Assembly (NCBI GenBank): GCA_004431415.1
Contig: QPMI01000048.1
Coordinates: 62,001-126,000, forward strand
Source of the DNA: Cyanophora paradoxa
Lineage: Eukaryota > Glaucocystophyceae > Cyanophorales > Cyanophoraceae
Length of the DNA stretch: 64,000 nt
Direction of reading: 5' to 3'
Shown here one piece after another: positions 57,799-64,000 of the stretch. Each line of letters begins with the position of its first letter. Position 1 is the stretch's first letter. The position numbers were made by a program, and so were the translations under genes. The notes under the pieces are model-generated. The model was not told the DNA's origin, did no database searches, and worked only from the letters and a program-made list of their open reading frames with translations.

Positions 57799-60700
57799 CT
57801 AGCCCTTGAGCTGTGCTTCTCGAAGCACGGTCCAGGCGTCCAGGTTCCGGCGCACGGCGGCCAGGGGGATCTCCATCACCTGTTAGAGGGGTCGGCTTAA
57901 AATAAATATGGCGGCCCGGAGCGGACAGCAGCGAGCTCGGCGAAGGCCAAGGGGAAGGGGCTGGGGGGGGGGGGGGGGGGCCGGACCGGTGAGCATAGAA
58001 GGGCCTTGGCGGATTCGAAGGCGGGAAGGGCGCCGTGGGACAGCAACGCGACCTACGCGGGGGCCGAGTTCGAACGTTAACGAATACGTACGGGTCGAAC
58101 TGAAATCCAAAATCTTATAATTAACACTGCTCACCTGCATTGACGCCAGCCCGCCGTCCGACTCGTCAGTCTCAGTGTATCCGTCCGGCACCTGCGAAAA
58201 AAGTCGGCTAGGCGCCTGCGGCCGGCCCGACCGCGGCCCCGCGCGCCCGTGCCCTTATTCGGGTCCACCTTTCTCTAGATCTGACCATGGCCATAACCCA
58301 CTCACCATAGCGCCGATCTCATCCAAGAGGCGCCCTTCCTCCAGCCGCTCTTGCTGCGCGAGGTTTAATTTGCGCGAATCAATTATAAGCCGGCTTCATC
58401 ATCAATATTGATCGCACCCTCTCGAGGGCCGCCCATTGCCGGCTGTGCTCGAAGGTCCGCGCGGCCGCCCCGTAGTGCGCGCACCGCATCAGCGCCGCGG
58501 CGGGCGTGCAGCTAGCGCTCGCCTCCGGCTCGGGTCTGAGGGTCGCCGCGAGCCCAGACTTCACGCTCAAGCTCACGTCCCCCGCTTCAGAGCAGATCGA
58601 GCCCCTGCTCCGCCAGCTGTAGTTGTCTCCCCGTCCGCCGGGCCCGGCGCCGGCGCCGCCGCCCGGGCTCTCGACGGGGCCGACGTCGGTCGCCAGGATG
58701 CAATCCACAATGAACTGCGCGCGTATCCAAAGCGTCAGCGACGTCGGAAACGATTTGCATTAGCTCACAACAATTACTAGCTAGGAGTTTCACATCGCCC
58801 AATTCATCTCTCCGACTAGATATCGCCATCGACGTCGCGATCGACGGGTCCGAATTTCTAAGCAGCTATAGTAGATCTAAACGCGAACAGAGCGAAGTCG
58901 AATTTCCGAATCTAGAGCGAACAGATCTAGATTGGTCCCGCTCTGTAGCACACAACAACAACAACTGCTAGGAGTTTCACACCGCCCAATTTATCTCTCG
59001 ACTAGATATCGATGGCGACGTCGTGATCGATGGGCCCGAATTTCGATGTCGCAGACGTGAACAGCGCGGGCCGGGCCGGGCGCGCGCACCGCGTGCAGCG
59101 CCCTCCGCTGTATCGGATCGACGGCGCCGGTGATCGCGCAGCCCTTTTGCTGCAGGAGGGCGAGCGCCCTCGCCCCGTGGTGGCTGCGCAGAGCGAAGTC
59201 GAATTAGAAGCCCGCGATCAGTTCCGGGATCCTACCGATTCGATTGCATCGGCCTATAGTTAAGCGTGTCGACGCCGCGCACTGCTCGAGCGGGGAGCGG
59301 TGGCAGTAGAGTGTCGAGATGGTGGACTGCGACTGGTAGAGGTACTCGGCGGAGACCCCCGGGTGGTCCAGGTCTGCCGGGCCGGAGGAACACTCGCATC
59401 AGAGGCGCGTTGCACGTCACGGCGTCGCCCGAGTTGCCGCAGTGCAGCGATCTCAACGCGGCGGACCAATGCAAAGGGCCGCGGACCATAAGGGCGAAAC
59501 GGTCGCGAACTTCGAAGAGAGGTTCTCTGCGCGCAGCCGCCCCATCGTTATCAGCTCAGCGGCTGGCCGAGCAATTGCAGGCCGCGCTACATATGTATCG
59601 GGGCCAGACTCGGCGATCACCCGACGGCCGCGGCCTGCGGTGGGACGTGCAACTCAGCCGCCTCCGGATCCTCCCTCGGCTGGTCGCCCTCCAGCTCGGC
59701 AGCTGCAGGGGCACGCTGGAAAGAAGATTTCCTGAAATAAGTCCCGCTGAAAACAATGCAAGAGTCCAGGGCGCGCTCATGATCACCTCGGGGGGTAGAC
59801 CGTATTCCCGCTCGGCCGGGATGCGGCGCAGCACGAGGTACCTGCGCGTGCGCCGGATCCCAGGGTCGGACCTTGGACTCGACGGGTACGCGGCGAACGT
59901 TAACAAAGAACGAGGCGGGTACATGAAGTGAGCGGTGTCGATGGCCCGGGCGGCGTTGTGGAAGGGAAGCTGCGGGAGCGCAGGAGCCTTAGCCACGTGC
60001 ACGCTGCCAAGCTCAGGCCGGCTAGCCGTCGGAAATTCGAAGACGCACCTGGCGGTAGGAGGCGAACACCGCTGTGGCAAAGGCGTGGAGCTCTCGTTCC
60101 CGTACCCGGAACCGGTCCAAAAGCTGCGGGAAGGGGGAGGAATCCGAAGCTATGAGGAGCAGTGCAGGTGGGAGCTCGAGAGCGGGGATCAAGCGCACCT
60201 GAAGGCGCAGAAGCATCTCGCGGAATAAGGAGGGGAAGGAGGCGTGGGGGCAGGTGGATGGGACGAAATCCCACTCGTCGAGCCGCCGGAAGGTCTGTTC
60301 GAAGACGTGTAAGTGAATTTAAGAGAGGGGCGAGGAGAATGAGAAGGACAGGGGGGAGGGGGTGGGGGTAGGGGTGGGGGGTAGGGGGGGGTGGGGGGTG
60401 GGGGGTGGGGGGAGTGGGGGGGTGGGGGGTGGGGGGGGGGGCAAGGCGCGCACGGGACCCTGCACGGGTTCGGATCCGGACTCCGGAGCCGCTCCCAGTG
60501 TCCCCACAGAGCTCGGAGGACAGACGCTCCACTGCGAAATTCAAAGGGGGGGGGAGGAGGGGGGGAGAGAGAGAGAAATTCAAGGGGAGGAGGGAGGAGG
60601 AGGACGAGGAGGAGGAGGAGGGGGGGGGGGGGGGGGGGGGGGGGTTCGCGCCAATCAGCCGATGCGTGCGCGCACAAATTAAAGGTGCTACGGGAAGCTT

Positions 60701-63700
60701 AAGGGTGGGACTAGCTTCGCAACTCGTACCGGGGGGCTGCGGCTCGCTTGGCCCAAGAGAAAGTGCGTGCACATCTGCAGCATGTTAATTCTGAATTCGT
60801 TCAAAATTGAATTCGCAGTGCTGGTGTCTAGAGACTGTGGCCGGTAATTCACCAAAAACAAATTCGTTGATGATATTAATTATTTACTAAGTTCAGCTTG
60901 ATTATAAGCTTTTGGGGCGCGCATGCGCAGGCGGCACTCGCCTCGCCCTTTCCCTTGACGTAGACCTTACCCCGGTCCTCGAAAACAAAAGAGCCTAGTA
61001 GGGGTACATGTAAAGTCCCGCACGCGATGTCAGGGGGGGTACGATGGCGGGGGAGACGGGACGGGGCGGGGGCAGGGGACGCCTCGGGCGCACCGCGCAG
61101 CTGCTGGAAAACCTCGTGAGTCACCTGCGTCCGACCCGGTACCCCCGAGCTCTCCATGCGGGACGCTGAGGGAGCGGCGCGCGGGGGAATGTCGGCGTCG
61201 CGATCAAATATTGAAGCGCGCACAGCGCGCGCACCCACGTTCACTGCGTCACCCCACTGCCGCCAGAGTGCAATTCAGACGGGCACCGCGCATAAGCATG
61301 CAGGGCGGAGGGCGGGGGTACCAGGTCGTAGAGGTACTTCTTCCTCCTGCGAAAGATCGATATTTATCGCAGCGCGCGGTCATGATCATGATCAGGCAGG
61401 CAGCCGCGGGCGGGCGGGACGTGGCGGCCAGATCTAGAACGGGAGCAGCCGCGGCCGGCGGCATCGATATCGCACCCAATGACGCCGGCCACGACGGTCC
61501 CGACGTGTATGCCGATTCGAATGCGGAAGGGCTGCGCGCGGGTCGGGGCGAACGTTAGCACGCATCACGAGCGCAATATTAATCGCGAACTGCTTCCGGT
61601 CGGCCCGAGCCGATATTTCGATTAGGAACGCGCCTTTCCGTCGAAGGATCGGAAGGCCGCCATTGCCGTGTGCATGTCGAGAGCCATGCGCTGACGCCGG
61701 AGCCGCGTCGGTCGGCAAGGCGCGCGGCCGGCGCGGCGCTGGAGACGCACCGCCATGGATTCGGCCGCGGCGCGGGGGCTGCTCGGCGCCCCGGCCCCCG
61801 GCAGCCCCGCCGCACACATAAAGGCGTCCCCAAGCGTCTGGGAATGGATGAGCGGGGGCGCAAAAAAGAATCTGACGGGATTGGAAGGGGGCTGCCTTGA
61901 TCTTTTCGACGCCATGCTGCTCCGCGAGCGCGTCGAATTCGGTGAAGATCTCTGCGGGCCGGGTGGGTGCGGGGCGGGCTCGCGCTCGATTCTGGGCCGA
62001 GCAGGGCCGGCGGCTCGGGATCGGGATCGCGCACGGTTGAGCAGCTCGACGAGCTTCGTCGCGTCCATCGAACCCGCCAGCGGCGTAAACTCGACTCTGC
62101 AAGGGCGCGACTACAAACTTCGAATTCGGAACTCGAATGGGTTGCTTCGTCGCGGAGGCGGCGGAGGCCTAGGCTATAGCTAGGGGGTCATATACGTGAT
62201 GGCGTGCACACGCATGTCGGGCTAGACGTCAAGGCTAGCTATAGGGGCCTAGGCTAGGTTGGTCAAGGCCAGGGGCCGGGGTCATCCACGCGCATGTCGG
62301 CGAACAGGATGGCGACGCCCTCGATGCGGTCCGCGATGCACTCCGCGGGCCGCTCCATCAGGCGATGCGCGATCCTGCGCGTGCGATACGTGTTATGGTC
62401 AGATCACCGGATTGAGGACGTGCATGTGTTTACAACGCATCGCGAAGCGCCACGCACGGGGCCGGCAACATGTTTTGCAGGAGGCTCTCAGTTCTGTGCG
62501 GCGGGCGCGTGCGCGTGTCAGAACAAGGCGCAGGCGCATGCAGCCTGACGTGGACGTCGTGATCGTTAATCGGCCCCGGCCCCGCCCCCGCCCCCACGCA
62601 CTTCTGCTTCTGGTCGTCCAGCCGTGTCTGGAGTGCCTTTCGGACGCTGATGTCTCGGATCTGCCGCGCGCGCATATTCATGCCGCGTACGCGTCAGCGT
62701 GTACGTGTACAGCAGTCTCCGACTGTCATCGTTTCAAAAAATCAAATGGCCATGGTAAGCCCCCCCAGATCGTTTTGCCATCGTTTTAAGTTGAATGCCA
62801 TCGTTTTAAGTGGAAGTTAAAGGCCCTCCGATTTCATTTCGCACCATGCCGACAAAGTAGTGTTCGGCTCCGATGACCACGTCACTGCGCGGCGCGCGCG
62901 CCGGCGTCGGCGACGGCGCTGGCGAGAGCGAGCGGGCGCATTCTATAGCTACTAGGCTAGAGATGTTAATATTCGAGGGGAGGATGGCCCGGACTTCATC
63001 GAGAGCTCGATGGGGAAGAGGGAGCCGTCGCCCGGCCGCATCGCGGTCACCTGTGCCGGAAGCATCTAAATCTGAGCTGCAAAGCACAGGCACACGAGGG
63101 GCGAACCTCCCGAATCGTACCGGCGACGGTGGGCCGCCCCGAGCGGAGGTAGGCCTCGATGTAGCCGTCTGTCACCCCGATCCCGCATGAATCACAATTC
63201 TTCTCCAATAGACGCAAAATGAAAGCTTAATTAATTGTAAGCTTAAGGCCCCCGCGCACCGTGGACGCGGGCCACCTCGGGCGGCATGAGCATCGCCACG
63301 TTTCGGCCCACAAGCTCCTCCTGCGACTCCACCTGGAACACTGCGCGCCCGTGCGCGCATGAGGATACGCTATGATGTGAAGGGCGCTCGAGGTCATTAT
63401 AATTAGTATTAATCCCGCCGCACTTGTGAGGGTCATGCGGTTGACAGAGACGATGGTGCACCGCGAGTCGATGAGGATGACGGCGTCGTTCGCGATGTCC
63501 TGCCGCACAGCGAATTTGAAATTTAAATCAATATGCGCGCGGCGCCGGCCGTGATGTATGGTTCTTAAAGCTTAGAACTAGCGTTTTCCCTCGCGCGCAC
63601 CATAATCTGTTTGCTTCGGTATTCCTCTGCCCTCATTTTCGCAACGGCAGCCTCCGCCCTGCGCGTCGTGGATCAGAGACTCAGAATTCGAAAGAGACGG

Positions 63701-64000
63701 CGACGCGCGCTGGCTCGCATCCGGAGCGAATGATCATATAAATTAAATGAGCGCACATGGCTCGCTGCGACGCGACGCGGGCCGCGGCCTCGCGGCGGCT
63801 GCGCGCGTCCCGCAGCACGCCCACAAAGTACACAGCGCCGCCGAGGCTCATCGAGCTGCGCCGCCGCCGTCAATTCACGCGAGCTCGAGAAACGAACTCG
63901 AAGTCTAACTCTAATTAATAATATTTATGGCGCAGGACGGGCCGGGGCGGGGCGCCGGCGGGCTCGCCTGAGGGAGAGCTCGCAGGGGATCTCCTCGCCC
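57799..64000 (-). CDS. PAS-PAS-adenylyl cyclase-phosphodiesterase fusion protein, 5' end outside window
   Basis: About 30 short exons whose phases all join. PAS1 end: GEEIPCELSL (64000-63968) and GAVYFVGVLRDARSRREAAA (63855-63757). PAS2: DAVILIDSRCTIVSVN, ESQEELVGRNVAMLMPPEV, DGYIEAYLRSGRPTVAG, AEHYFVGM and IRDISVRKAL (63499-62602). Class III cyclase (62374-60730): AILFADM, VEKIK-TLGDAFM, RIGIHVGTVVAGVIG, YLYDL-WGDAVNVASRMESSG, VYVKGKGE. Metal Asp residues, adenine-specifying Lys and Asp, Asn-Arg and the KGKG Lys are all present, predicting cAMP synthesis. PDE domain (60531-57799): RRLDEWDF, FHNAARAIDTAHFMY, HLDHPGVSAEYL, SPLEHHH, FIVDCILATDVG and the Gln-switch region LASMQ-VMEIPLAAV; stop at 57799. 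Several introns are GC-AG. No membrane segment is seen in this part. Confidence 0.87.
60340..60660 (-). repeat. G/C-homopolymer-rich intron segments of the cyclase-PDE gene
   Basis: Two introns are almost pure C-rich on the sense strand (60340-60442; 60548-60645, with GAGGAGG runs and about 20 consecutive G on plus). They flank the exon 60531-60466. Strong G-quadruplex potential on the plus strand. Confidence 0.8.
60808..60862 (+). mobile_element. Solo end of the GTGAATTACCGGCCACAG element
   Basis: Nearly identical to the right end at 13748-13796, sitting in the cyclase-PDE intron between exons 60774-60730 and 60994-60942. No left end was found nearby. Confidence 0.65.

Overview
This is nuclear DNA from a protist or alga with a very GC-rich, intron-dense genome; nothing bacterial is present. 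Exons and gene-rich DNA are strongly GC-rich, while intergenic DNA is AT-richer and full of short palindromes. Genes are cut into many small exons. Donors are mostly GTGCG, GTCCG or GTTCG instead of GTRAGT, and many introns are GC-AG. That style, a Ulp1-bearing retroelement and dense gene duplication fit a haptophyte-like or similar microalga, but the assignment is inference; I could run no database search. Gene models below were assembled by hand from reading frame, splice phase and motifs.

Layout. (1) 47-9940, plus strand: 3' part of a NACHT-TPR gene (nephrocystin-3 / kinesin-light-chain style), about one TPR helix pair per exon, with introns containing duplicated copies of their own splice junctions. 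(2) 9941-13850: 3' region, an inverted decayed zinc-module pseudogene, three TA-flanked MITEs (one nested in another) and another small inverted-repeat element. (3) 13848-22590: one copy of a GC-rich gene-like unit (U1+U2) split by a 6-kb, 5'-truncated, poly(A)-ended retroelement that encodes two Ulp1-type domains. (4) 23197-24319, minus: a complete four-exon OTU cysteine protease gene; its 5' end is repeated in a 0.98-kb tandem array (24277-27873). (5) 28321-35409 and 48862-55899, plus: two copies of a large gene of unknown family with an N-terminal Cys/His module and a Walker A P-loop. (6) 35470-41560 and 45600-47990: four more U copies (U3-U6); U4 and U5 form a near-2-kb-arm palindrome. (7) 43673-45221, plus: a two-exon gene for a protein with a 26-residue repeat. 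(8) 56499-57065: orphan duplicate of the last exon of the NACHT-TPR gene. (9) 57799 to beyond 64000, minus: a PAS-PAS-adenylyl cyclase-phosphodiesterase fusion gene of about 30 exons whose phases all join. The cyclase keeps its catalytic residues, while the phosphodiesterase has lost most of its metal ligands.

The window is a patchwork made by duplication. Pieces of the NACHT-TPR gene, the P-loop gene, the OTU promoter and the U unit recur in direct and inverted order, with mobile elements inserted between and inside them. The best candidates for undescribed biology are the cyclase fused to an apparently dead phosphodiesterase, the zinc/P-loop gene pair, the double-Ulp1 element without a visible reverse transcriptase, and the tandemly repeated OTU start region.
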